In this document: one piece after another, positions 8,359-15,419 of the stretch
Layout of the letters: every line of letters starts with the position of its first letter
Position numbering within the stretch: position 1 is the first letter of the stretch
Source: CAZKXX01 sp964556705
Lineage (GTDB): Bacteria; Acidobacteriota; Terriglobia; UBA7540
Length of the DNA stretch: 24,891 nucleotides
Assembly: GCA_964556705.1 (NCBI GenBank)
Contig: CAZKXX010000055.1
Coordinates: 1-24,891 of the forward strand
Direction of reading: 5' to 3'
Program-made: the position numbers and the translations under genes
Notes under the pieces: generated by a model
What the model saw: only the letters and a program-made list of their open reading frames with translations
What the model was told of the DNA's origin: nothing
Databases searched by the model: none

Positions 8359-9718
8359 CGACCGCACGGCGCGCTACGGCGTCCGCCGCGCGCTCGAATC
8401 CGACTACCGGATTGCGGAGGCGGAGAGCGTGGCGGAGGCGCGCAAGGCGCTGGCGGGCGCGTCGCCCGACCTGATCCTTCTCGACATCGAGATGCCGGGC
8501 GAGAGCGGAATGGATTTTCTGCGGGAACTGAAATCGGGCGAAGAATCGCCGCTCGTCATCATGATTACGGCTTACGGGTCGGAGCGCGTGGCCGTGGAGG
8601 CGATGAAATCCGGCGCTTACGACTATCTCCCCAAGCCGTTCGAAGTGGACGAATTGCGTCTGGTGGTTGAGAAGGCGCTGGAACGGCTCGAACTTGCGGA
8701 TGAAAACCGGCGGCTGAAGCGCCAGCTCGCCGCCGAAGGCCAGTTCGGCGCGTTGATTGGCGCGAGCGATTCCATGCGCAAGGTGTTCGAGCTGGCGGAT
8801 CGCGTGGCGCCCTCCGATGTGACCGTGCTGATTCTCGGTGAAAGCGGGACGGGAAAGGAACTGCTGGCGCGAGAAATTCATCGGCTGTCGAATCGCGGCT
8901 CGAAGCCGTTCGTGGCGCTCAACTGCGCGGCGGTGCCCGAGCACCTGGTGGAAAGCGAATTGTTCGGCTACGAAAAGGGGGCCTTCACGGGCGCCACAGG
9001 GCTGAAGCGCGGAAAATTCGAACTGGCCGATGGCGGGACGCTTTTTCTGGATGAAGTCGGTGACATGTCGCTCGCGACGCAGGCGAAATTCCTGCGCGCG
9101 CTGGAAACGCATCGCATCGAGCGGCTGGGCGGGACGGCTTCGGTCGAGGTGGATACGCGCGTGCTGGCCGCCACGAACAAAGACCTCGACGACCTCATCA
9201 AGAAACAGGCGTTTCGCGAAGACCTCTACTATCGGCTGTGCGTCGTGACGCTCCGCCTGCCGCCGCTGCGCGAGCACCGGGAGGACATTCCCCTGCTGGT
9301 TAGCGAGTTCTGCCGGATGCTGGGCGCCAAACACCGGCGAGAAAACCTGAGCGTGGCGCGCGATGCCCTGGACGCGCTCAGGGCCGCCGAATGGCGGGGC
9401 AACGTGCGCGAACTGAAAAACGTTCTGGAAAGCGCCGTGGTGATGAGCACGGACAGCGTGATTGGGCGCGAGGACTTTCCCGCTGAGTTCCTCTCCGGGC
9501 GCGGTCTTGCGCCGGTCGGCGGGGCATCGCCCGAATTCCTTACCGTGGCCGACTTTCGCGAGGCGCGCAGGCAATTTGAGATTGCCTACATTCGGGGTAA
9601 GCTGCGCGAGCACGGCGGCAACATCACGCGCACGGCGGCGGCCATCGGCCTCCACCGCCAGAGCCTTCAGGAAAAGTTGAAAGAACTCGGAATCCGCTCC
9701 GAACCTGAAGAAAAATAG
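8333..9718 (+). CDS. NtrC-family sigma54-dependent response regulator
   Basis: A 461-residue transcription activator, partner of the overlapping kinase. Receiver domain 1-120: acidic pocket VDDD, phospho-acceptor Asp51 in LLDIEMPG, Thr79 in MITAYG, and Lys101 in LPKPF. The AAA+ domain (about 138-375) has Walker A GESGTGKE (169-176), the sigma54-contact loop GAFTGA (216-221), Walker B GGTLFLDE (234-241) and the arginine-finger region REDLYYRL. A Fis-type helix-turn-helix ends the protein (GGNITRTAAAIGLHRQSLQ, about 428-446). All key residues are intact, so it should need sigma54 and phosphorylation to act. The ATG at 8333 has AGGAG four bases before it. The frame upstream overlaps the kinase gene and has no receiver similarity. 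Confidence 0.96.
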   Translation: MRSILIVDDDRTARYGVRRALESDYRIAEAESVAEARKALAGASPDLILLDIEMPGESGMDFLRELKSGEESPLVIMITAYGSERVAVEAMKSGAYDYLPKPFEVDELRLVVEKALERLELADENRRLKRQLAAEGQFGALIGASDSMRKVFELADRVAPSDVTVLILGESGTGKELLAREIHRLSNRGSKPFVALNCAAVPEHLVESELFGYEKGAFTGATGLKRGKFELADGGTLFLDEVGDMSLATQAKFLRALETHRIERLGGTASVEVDTRVLAATNKDLDDLIKKQAFREDLYYRLCVVTLRLPPLREHREDIPLLVSEFCRMLGAKHRRENLSVARDALDALRAAEWRGNVRELKNVLESAVVMSTDSVIGREDFPAEFLSGRGLAPVGGASPEFLTVADFREARRQFEIAYIRGKLREHGGNITRTAAAIGLHRQSLQEKLKELGIRSEPEEK

Positions 9719-9733
9719 CGGATGCGTTCTGCG

Positions 9734-9977
9734 ATGAGCCGGTGTCAACCAATTTTGAGCGGCTTCGGGGTCATGACCGCTCTGTTCGTCCCTCCGGGCT
9801 GTCGGGAGGCCACCGCACCACAAGCTGCAAAACTGCTGCCCGTGGACGACGGAGACAAGGACGCGTCGTTTTGCGACTTTCGCGAAAAGTCGCGAGGCGG
9901 TGCGGCGTCGCGACGCGGGCTTCATCCTCGAGATCCTGCATCCCGAAATCAAGCTGAGTTTGGGCGATGCCTACCAG
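9734..9977 (+). pseudogene. Frameshifted, truncated remnant of a small secreted-type protein
   Basis: Two plus-strand frames together read like one protein. The first (from ATG 9734) gives a hydrophobic leader ending FVPPGC and then AAKLLPVDDGDKDASFCDFREK. The second, starting at the same place, continues REAVRRRDAGFILEILHPEIKLSLGD (about 9890-9970). The two parts fit a small family I recall only as hypothetical proteins, of the pattern PVDEA..DPSF..FR..L..AV..RD...L...DP.IK.SFG. The break falls at about 9886-9893 and can be explained by loss of two bases. After about 9977 the likeness stops and the frame runs into the neighbouring gene on the other strand. The family match is from memory and needs a search. 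Confidence 0.5.
9873..9893. repeat. 8-bp hairpin at the frameshift point
   Basis: GCGACTTT (9873-9880) and AAAGTCGC (9886-9893) form a perfect stem around CGCGA. It falls exactly where the reading frame of the remnant gene shifts. No T run follows on either strand, so terminator activity is doubtful. Confidence 0.55.
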
Positions 9978-9981
9978 ATTG

Positions 9982-10011
9982 AGGAGTCACCTGACTCTTC
10001 TGATGACTCCT
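9982..10011. terminator. Inverted repeat between convergent genes
   Basis: AGGAGTCA (9982-9989) and TGACTCCT (10004-10011) form an 8-bp stem with a 14-base loop, 13 bases beyond the stop codon of the dehydratase gene and about 265 bases past the response regulator. There is no clear T run, so a shared terminator is possible but weak. Confidence 0.4.
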
Positions 10012-10023
10012 TGTCCGGATGGG

Positions 10024-11589
10024 TTAATAGGCCGGCCAGAGCGATTCCCAGACCTTGAACTCGTTGTGGTAGCCGGCCGCTTCGGCTTGAGGGATTTTGC
10101 GGCCGCTGGCGACGGCCAGGGTTTCTTCAAAAATCTTCCGACCGACTTCCTCGATGGTTTCCTCGCGGTCCAGAATCGTTCCCGCGTTGATGTCAATGTC
10201 GCCGTTCACTCGCGCCAGCGGAGTATTCGAGGCGATTTTGATCACCGGCCCGAGCGCGCAGCCGATGCCGGTGCCTCGGCCGGTGGTGAACAAGGCCACC
10301 TGCGCGCCGCTCAGGAACAGCGCCGGCGTGCAAATCTGGTCGTAGCCGGGCGTGTACAGGACATACAGGCCTCTGCGGTCTCCCAGCCACTCGCCATATT
10401 CGACCAGGTCCTCGACGACGGACGTTCCGCCTTTGGCCTTCGCCCCGCTCGATTTCAGATAAATGTTGTAGAGCCCGCCTTTGACATTGCCCGGGGAAGG
10501 GTTGTCGCGGAAGTCTTCTCCGAAGTTAGTCACATACTCCTCGTAGCGCTTCAGGGCCTGCATGAGCTTGCGTCCGACAGCGCGCGTGCGGGCGCGCTGG
10601 GCGAGATCCACCATCGCGCCCCCCTGAAGTTCCGGGATTTCGGCAAGAAGCGCGGCCGCTCCCGCCCTCACGAACATGTCGGAGGCCACTCCCACGGCGG
10701 GGTTTGCGGTCACGCCCGACCAGCGGTCGGACCCGCCGCACTCCGTGCCGACGATGAGTTTTGAAATCGGCACCGGCTGGCGCGTGAACCGGTTGGCGTA
10801 GCCGAGAAGTTTCTCGGTGATTTCCAGCCCGCGCTCGACCGTCTTGCGGCTGCCGCCGGAGTTCTGGATCACCAGGTTCACAACGCGCTGGCTGTAATCC
10901 GGCACCGCCGTCTGGAAGAACGGCACGGAGCACTCGACGCACGTCTTGCCGCAGCCGAGGTCAATGTAGATGGCCGCGCCGAGATTCGGATGGCGCAGCG
11001 TATCGGCGAGAAGCCGGTTGAGGAGGTCCACGGCCTCGCCATTGGGCATCCCGCAGCCCGACTCATGGACAATCGGAACGACCCCGTCCACGTTGGGATA
11101 CTTTTCCCGCGAGTAGAGGTCGCGCATGGCGCGCGCGGCGATTTCGCGCGCTTCGGTCGAGGCGCACATGCCGCCAGTCACAATCGCGACGTAATTCCGC
11201 GTTCCCACGCTGCCGTCGGGACGCGCGAATCCGTCGAAGGTGCGCGAGGCGAGTTCGGGATCAATCGGCGTCGGCTGAGGATTGTCGCGGTACTGAACGC
11301 GCAGCCTGGGCAGGCGGTGGTGAAGGTTCTTCTCATCAATCGGGTCGCCGGGCGCGACGGGCCGCGAGGCGAGGCCGATGGGGTCGCCGAGCGAGATGTA
11401 GGTCGCCCCGCGTTTCAGTTTCTTGATCGCGAAGCTCTGGCCGCGCAGCACGCGTCCCGCCAGCGTGATGACGTTGCCGTTCAAGCGGAGCGGGGTGCCC
11501 GCCTCGAGCGAATCCACGGTGACGACGGCGACGTTGTCCTTTTCCGGTCGGACGATGATGGCGACCTCTTCCAGATTTCGGGGTTGCAT
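10024..11589 (-). CDS. UxaA/GarD-family sugar-acid dehydratase
   Basis: A 521-residue aldonic or aldaric acid dehydratase of the altronate/galactarate type, which removes water to give a 2-keto-3-deoxy acid. The N-terminal SAF-like domain (about 1-100) is followed by the catalytic domain with VGTRNYVAI (128-136), HESGCGMPNG (175-184), GCGKTC, TECGGSDRWSGVTANPAVG (282-300) and a C-terminal TTGRGTGIGC block, then NGDIDINAGTI. Length matches the fused full-size family. In the N-terminal domain the GHK seen in E. coli UxaA reads GQS here, which may mean a different substrate. No uxaB or uxaC genes are nearby, so altronate is not certain; fuconate-type dehydratases also belong here. GAAGGAA precedes the ATG. 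It is the last gene of the sugar cluster, 25 bases after the permease. Confidence 0.9.
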   Translation of the reverse strand: MQPRNLEEVAIIVRPEKDNVAVVTVDSLEAGTPLRLNGNVITLAGRVLRGQSFAIKKLKRGATYISLGDPIGLASRPVAPGDPIDEKNLHHRLPRLRVQYRDNPQPTPIDPELASRTFDGFARPDGSVGTRNYVAIVTGGMCASTEAREIAARAMRDLYSREKYPNVDGVVPIVHESGCGMPNGEAVDLLNRLLADTLRHPNLGAAIYIDLGCGKTCVECSVPFFQTAVPDYSQRVVNLVIQNSGGSRKTVERGLEITEKLLGYANRFTRQPVPISKLIVGTECGGSDRWSGVTANPAVGVASDMFVRAGAAALLAEIPELQGGAMVDLAQRARTRAVGRKLMQALKRYEEYVTNFGEDFRDNPSPGNVKGGLYNIYLKSSGAKAKGGTSVVEDLVEYGEWLGDRRGLYVLYTPGYDQICTPALFLSGAQVALFTTGRGTGIGCALGPVIKIASNTPLARVNGDIDINAGTILDREETIEEVGRKIFEETLAVASGRKIPQAEAAGYHNEFKVWESLWPAY

Positions 11590-11614
11590 GGCTTTCGTTC
11601 CTTCGCAGAAAGTT

Positions 11615-12607
11615 CTAGGCGCTTCGCCGGCGCTTGCGCAGCTCGTCCACGGCCACGGCGAGCACGATGACGCTGCCGATCAGCACCTGCTGCCAGAACG
11701 GCGAAACACCCAGCAGGTTGCTGCCGTTGGCGATCAGTCCCATCAGCAGGGCCCCGGCGATCGTGCCCGTGATCGAACCTTCGCCGCCCGAAAGGCTTCC
11801 GCCGCCGATGACGACCGCGGCGATGACCGCCAGCTCGTATCCCTGGCCGGCGGTCGGCTGGCCGGTCATCAGGCGCGACGACTCAATCATGCCCGCCAAG
11901 CCGGTCAGCGAACCGCTGAGGACATAAACGGCAATGAGATAGCGGCGAACGGGCACGCCCGCGTAGCGCGCCGCCTCGACGTTGCTCCCGATGGCGAAGG
12001 CGTAACGCCCCATTCGAGTGTACTTCAAAACGAAGCCCATGAGTAGGGCCAGCCCGACCACGATGGCCAGGGGCACGGGCACGACGCCCGCCAGCGTGCC
12101 GTCACCCAGCCGCCCGAACGAATCCGGCAGCTTCACGACCGGCATCCCTTGCGTCAGCACCAGCGTCAGACCGCGCGCCGCGCCCATCGTTCCCAGTGTG
12201 GCGATAAACGGGCTGACCTTGAGCAGGGTGATGAGCAGGGAATTCACCAGTCCCCACGCCGCGCCCGCCACCATCGCCCCCGCCAGCGCGGGAAGCAGCG
12301 GCAAGCCTGCTTCCAGCAGTATCGTGCCGCAGATGCCCGCGAAGGCCATGACCGAGCCTACCGAAAGGTCGATGCCGCCGGAAATCATAATCAGCGTCAT
12401 GCCGAGCGCGATGATGGTGATGACGGAGGTCTGCCGGGCGACGCTCGAAAGGTTGCCGACCGTGAGGAAGTATGGCGACAGGATCGATAGCGCCACGAAC
12501 AGTGCGCCGACACTCGCGAAGGGCAGGACGCGCTCCAGCCAGTCCGCGCGGACCCGGCGGAACGGGGAACTCCCGGCAGTGAGGGATGACTTTTCTTTGT
12601 CGGTCAT
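11615..12607 (-). CDS. Sugar ABC transporter permease (RbsC type)
   Basis: A 330-residue inner-membrane subunit of a ribose/xylose/galactose-type importer, with about ten helices. Family marks are ALGMTLIMISGGIDLSVGSV (near residue 70), GTMGAARGLTLVLTQG, GRYAFAIGSNVEAARYAGV and VIGGGSLSGGEGSITGTIAGALLMG, followed by a short basic tail. It should pair with the two-domain ATPase and the lipoprotein upstream. The ATG at 12607 has no purine-rich ribosome site: the 13 bases before it read mostly C and T, and before that comes the inverted-repeat cassette. A site may have been displaced by that cassette. It is followed 25 bases later by the dehydratase gene. Confidence 0.94.
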   Translation of the reverse strand: MTDKEKSSLTAGSSPFRRVRADWLERVLPFASVGALFVALSILSPYFLTVGNLSSVARQTSVITIIALGMTLIMISGGIDLSVGSVMAFAGICGTILLEAGLPLLPALAGAMVAGAAWGLVNSLLITLLKVSPFIATLGTMGAARGLTLVLTQGMPVVKLPDSFGRLGDGTLAGVVPVPLAIVVGLALLMGFVLKYTRMGRYAFAIGSNVEAARYAGVPVRRYLIAVYVLSGSLTGLAGMIESSRLMTGQPTAGQGYELAVIAAVVIGGGSLSGGEGSITGTIAGALLMGLIANGSNLLGVSPFWQQVLIGSVIVLAVAVDELRKRRRSA

Positions 12608-12620
12608 AGCAGAAGAAAGG

Positions 12621-12849
12621 AAATCAAAAATTAAAAGGCAAAGATCAAAAATTCAGAGCGTCACGGTGTGCCTGGGGTTCGGGCTTTCCCCTTCGTTTTC
12701 GCCACCGCTTTCGATACCATTGCGCGGCCGACCAGCGATTTGGGCAGAGATTCCGCGAGCTTGATGACTCGAACTCCGTACGCCAGCAGCCGTTCTCCAG
12801 GATCGGGAGTTTCGTTCATTTTTGATATTTGCCTTTTGCTTTTTGATTT
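12621..12849 (-). mobile_element. 229-bp cassette with 32-bp AT-rich inverted repeats
   Basis: The left arm (12621-12652) and the reverse complement of the right arm (12818-12849) match at 29 of 32 positions; both are runs of A with GGC and ATC islands (core AAAAGGCAAA). Similarity extends weakly outward on both sides (GAAGAA near the ends). Between the arms lies a 52-codon ORF whose start codon touches one arm and whose stop lies 8 bases from the other. The base composition is far from the GC-rich neighbours. It fills the whole gap between the ATPase stop (12863) and the permease start (12607). I see no obvious target duplication. AT-rich flanks of this kind around four-helix-bundle genes are something I recall from other genomes, which makes this a probable shrunken copy. 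Confidence 0.7.
12661..12819 (-). pseudogene. Truncated four-helix-bundle (S23/IVP-like) protein, 52 residues
   Basis: The ORF reads MNETPDPGERLLAYGV then RVIKLAESLPKSLVGRAMVSK, which matches the first helix region of the four-helix-bundle proteins found in 23S rRNA intervening sequences and as scattered stand-alone genes (pattern ERL..FAVRVI.L.E.LP....GR.....QLLRSGTS). Full members have about 120 residues; here the LLRSGTS motif and the next three helices are missing, and after residue 37 the protein passes into a short basic tail AVAKTKGKARTPGTP that could be the family's own C-terminus, joined by an internal deletion. It begins at ATG 12819, inside the right inverted repeat. The family call rests on about 30 residues recalled from memory. 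Confidence 0.6.
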
Positions 12850-12862
12850 GTTCTTCCAGCCT

Positions 12863-14420
12863 TTATCCGACCGTGGCCCAACGGATAATTTCCTCCTGAG
12901 TCGTCTTCGCGGTGACCAGTTCTTTGACGATCCGTCCGTCGCGCATCACCAGCACGCGATCCGTCATGCCGAGGATTTCGGGCAGCTCGGAGGAGACCAT
13001 CAGGATCGCCGCGCCCGCCTCCGCCAGTTCGCGCATGAGCCGGTAGATCTCGGCTTTGGCGCCGACATCCACGCCGCGGGTCGGCTCGTCGAAAATCAGA
13101 ATCCGCGCCTGACGGAAAAGCCATTTGGCGATGACAACCTTCTGCTGGTTGCCGCCGCTCAGGCGCGCCGTGCGCTGTTTCGGCGAAGCGGCGCGAATCC
13201 GCAGCCGGTTCATGAACCCGCGCGCCACCTGCTCCTCTTTCGCGAGGTCGAGCCGGCCGTGGCGGGTAATGGCCTCCAGGTCGGCGAGCGTGACATTGGG
13301 CGCGAGCGAAAGACTTAAAGCCAGGCCCGTGCGGCGGCGGTCCTCGGTGAGCAGCGCCAGCCCATGCCGGATAGCGTCCTGCGGATTTCGAATATTCACC
13401 TCGCGCCCTTCGATGAGCACCTTCCCGCGTTCGGCCGGCGCGGCGCCGAAAATCGCCTCCGCCACTTCGGTGCGTCCCGCGCCGATGAGTCCCGCGAGGC
13501 CGACGATCTCTCCGCGCCGGACCTTCAGGTTCACGTCTGCAAAGTCCCGCCCTCGTCCGAGCCCCCGGACTTCCAGAGCGATCTCTTCGCTCACCGGCCG
13601 TTCGGGATGCCGCGTGAAGAAGTCACCCAGCTCGCGACCGACCATGGCGCGAAAGAGTTCTTCGAACCCTCGACGCGGCATGGGCCCTTCGTGGACGGTC
13701 TCGCCGTCGCGCAGCACCGTGACGCGGTCGGCGATCTCCGCGAGTTCTTCCAGCCGGTGCGTGACAAAGACCACGGCCGTCCCGTGCTCACGGAGCTGGC
13801 GGACGACGCGGAAAAGGTCCGTCACTTCGCGGGCCGAGAGGGACGACGTCGGTTCGTCCATGATCACCAACCGGGCATTGGTCGAGAGCGCTTTCGCGAT
13901 TNNNNNNNNNNTCCCGCACCACGGCGCGGGCGATCTCGACGAGTTGCCGGCGCGCCGGTCCCAGACGCCGCACGGGCGCCCCAGGGTCGAGGTCGAATCC
14001 CAGCCGTGCCAGCGCCTCGCGCGCTTGTTCGACTTCGCGCCGCGGCGAAAGGATGCCGGCCCGCGAGGGTTCGTGGCCGAGCAGGACGTTCTGCGCGACC
14101 GTCAGATGCGGAGCAAGGTTCAGCTCCTGATGAATCATCGTGACGCCGAGCCGCTCCGCATCGCGCCGCGAATGGATGGGGAGCGCGCGGCCTTCCCAGA
14201 CGATTTCGCCCGCGTCGCGCGCGACTTCACCGGCAAGAATCTTGACCAGCGTGGATTTTCCCGCGCCGTTCTCTCCCACCAGTCCGTGGATTTCGCCCGT
14301 CGCAAGCCGGAAGTGCGCGTTTTTCAGGACCTGAGCCGCGCCATAGGATTTCCCGATGTCTCGCATCTCCAGGAGCGTTGAAACCGGGTTCGATGCCGCG
14401 GAGGGCCAGGCGTCGGACAT
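12863..14420 (-). CDS. Two-domain sugar ABC transporter ATPase (RbsA type), interrupted by an assembly gap
   Basis: This cytoplasmic subunit powers sugar import. The first domain starts after 14420 with Walker A GENGAGKST, MIHQELNLAPHLTVAQN and LGPARRQLVEIARAVV up to the N run at 13902-13911. Past the gap the protein resumes with IAKALSTNARLVIMDEPTSS (Walker B), the HRLEE switch region, and then the second domain: GLIGAGRTE, TEDRRRTGLALS, LSGGNQQK and DEPTRGVDVG. The two parts add up to about 514 residues, normal for RbsA. With exactly 10 N the frame does not join, but N runs of this size are nominal. The start at 14420 has an AAAGGT box nine bases before it and lies 6 bases after the binding-protein stop. 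The two flanks overlap in homology (see findings), so the join may be chimeric. Confidence 0.85.
13902..13911. other. Assembly gap of 10 N
   Basis: Ten unresolved bases in the middle of the ABC ATPase gene, between the signature-motif region and Walker B of its first domain. The number is probably a placeholder. The true length and even the adjacency of the two sides are unknown. Confidence 0.99.
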
Positions 14421-14426
14421 TCCGTT

Positions 14427-15419
14427 TTACCTTTTGAGGTATCGCTCGAGGTCGGGATTGAGCAGGTTCTGGATTTGCGGGTCTTCGAGGTTTTCGCGGA
14501 CCAGCAGCGTGGGTGGAAGGTCGATTCGCCGCGGGGGCTTTTTCCCTTCGCGTTCGTCAAGGAGCGTGCTTAAACCCTGGAAGCCGATCTGGAACGGGTC
14601 CTGGAGCACGAGCGAATCAATCACGCCGGCGCGAAGGTCGTCCACCAGGCTGGGCGAACTGTCGAAGCCGACGATTTTGATCTTGCCGCCGAGCCCTCGC
14701 GCCTTGACGGCCTGCGCGGCGCCGAGCGTGCTCGATTCGTTCGAGGCGAAAAGGCCGTCGAGGTCCGGGTGGGCCGTCAGGATGTCTTCCGTGACGGCGA
14801 GCGACCGCGCGCGGTCCGACATGCCGAACTGCCAGGCCACGAGCTTCAGGTCCGGAAATTCCTTTTCGAGCGTTTCCTTGAAACCGCGCTCGCGCTCCAG
14901 CGTCGAAGCGCCGCCCGGCATCACCGCCACCATCGCCACGCGCCCTTTTCCGCTGAGAATTTCCGCCAGACGCCGCGCGGCCATCACGCCGCCGCCGTAG
15001 TTGTCCGTGGCGACGAAAGAAATGAAATCTTCGGTGTTCGCGCCCGAGTCGAAAATGCTCAAGGGAATTCCGGCCTGCCGCGCGCGCCGGATGGCCGGCA
15101 CCAGCGCGTCGCGGTCGGCCGGAGCGAGCAGAATGCCCGCGACGCGCCGGTTGATGGCGTCGTCCACGATGGCAATCTGCCGGGCGAAATCGGCTTCGGT
15201 TGCGGGACCGTTCCACACGATCTCGACGCCGGCTTCCTGCGCGGCAGCGCGCGCTCCGGCGTGGACCGTCTGCCAGAAGATGTGAGCCTGGCCTTTGGGA
15301 ATGACGGCGTAAACGGGCTGCTCGGACCGCCGGCAGGAGGCGGGCGCAAACAGGAGGAGGAAAGAAAACAACCCCACGAAGCTCGGCATTCGATTCGAGG
15401 CGTGGTTGCGAGAATTCAT
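14427..15419 (-). CDS. Periplasmic sugar-binding lipoprotein (RbsB type)
   Basis: A 330-residue substrate-binding protein of the type 1 periplasmic fold (Peripla_BP_4). The N-terminal hydrophobic run (about residues 12-28) ends APASC, a likely lipobox with lipid-modified Cys29. Family segments follow: VIPKGQAHIFWQTVHAGA, GILLAPADRDALVPAIRRA, SGANTEDFISFVATDNYGGG, GRVAMVAVMPGGASTLERER, and GLFASNESSTLGAAQAVK. It should capture the sugar outside the membrane and hand it to the permease. The ATG at 15419 overlaps the dehydrogenase stop as ATGA; its stop is 6 bases from the ATPase start. The ligand cannot be predicted from these motifs. Confidence 0.93.
   Translation of the reverse strand: MNSRNHASNRMPSFVGLFSFLLLFAPASCRRSEQPVYAVIPKGQAHIFWQTVHAGARAAAQEAGVEIVWNGPATEADFARQIAIVDDAINRRVAGILLAPADRDALVPAIRRARQAGIPLSIFDSGANTEDFISFVATDNYGGGVMAARRLAEILSGKGRVAMVAVMPGGASTLERERGFKETLEKEFPDLKLVAWQFGMSDRARSLAVTEDILTAHPDLDGLFASNESSTLGAAQAVKARGLGGKIKIVGFDSSPSLVDDLRAGVIDSLVLQDPFQIGFQGLSTLLDEREGKKPPRRIDLPPTLLVRENLEDPQIQNLLNPDLERYLKR

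Noticed and set aside
9873..9893. Hairpin as an intrinsic terminator of the response regulator gene
   Set aside because: It is about 155 bases past the stop and no T run follows; it lies inside a gene remnant.
8156..9952. A 598-codon minus-strand frame opposite the NtrC-type regulator
   Set aside because: No recognisable motif and histidine/arginine/glutamine-rich; the plus-strand frame has receiver, AAA+ and HTH motifs.
12608..12862. Target-site duplication around the cassette
   Set aside because: Flanks share only short GAAGAA-like strings in inverted orientation, not a direct repeat.
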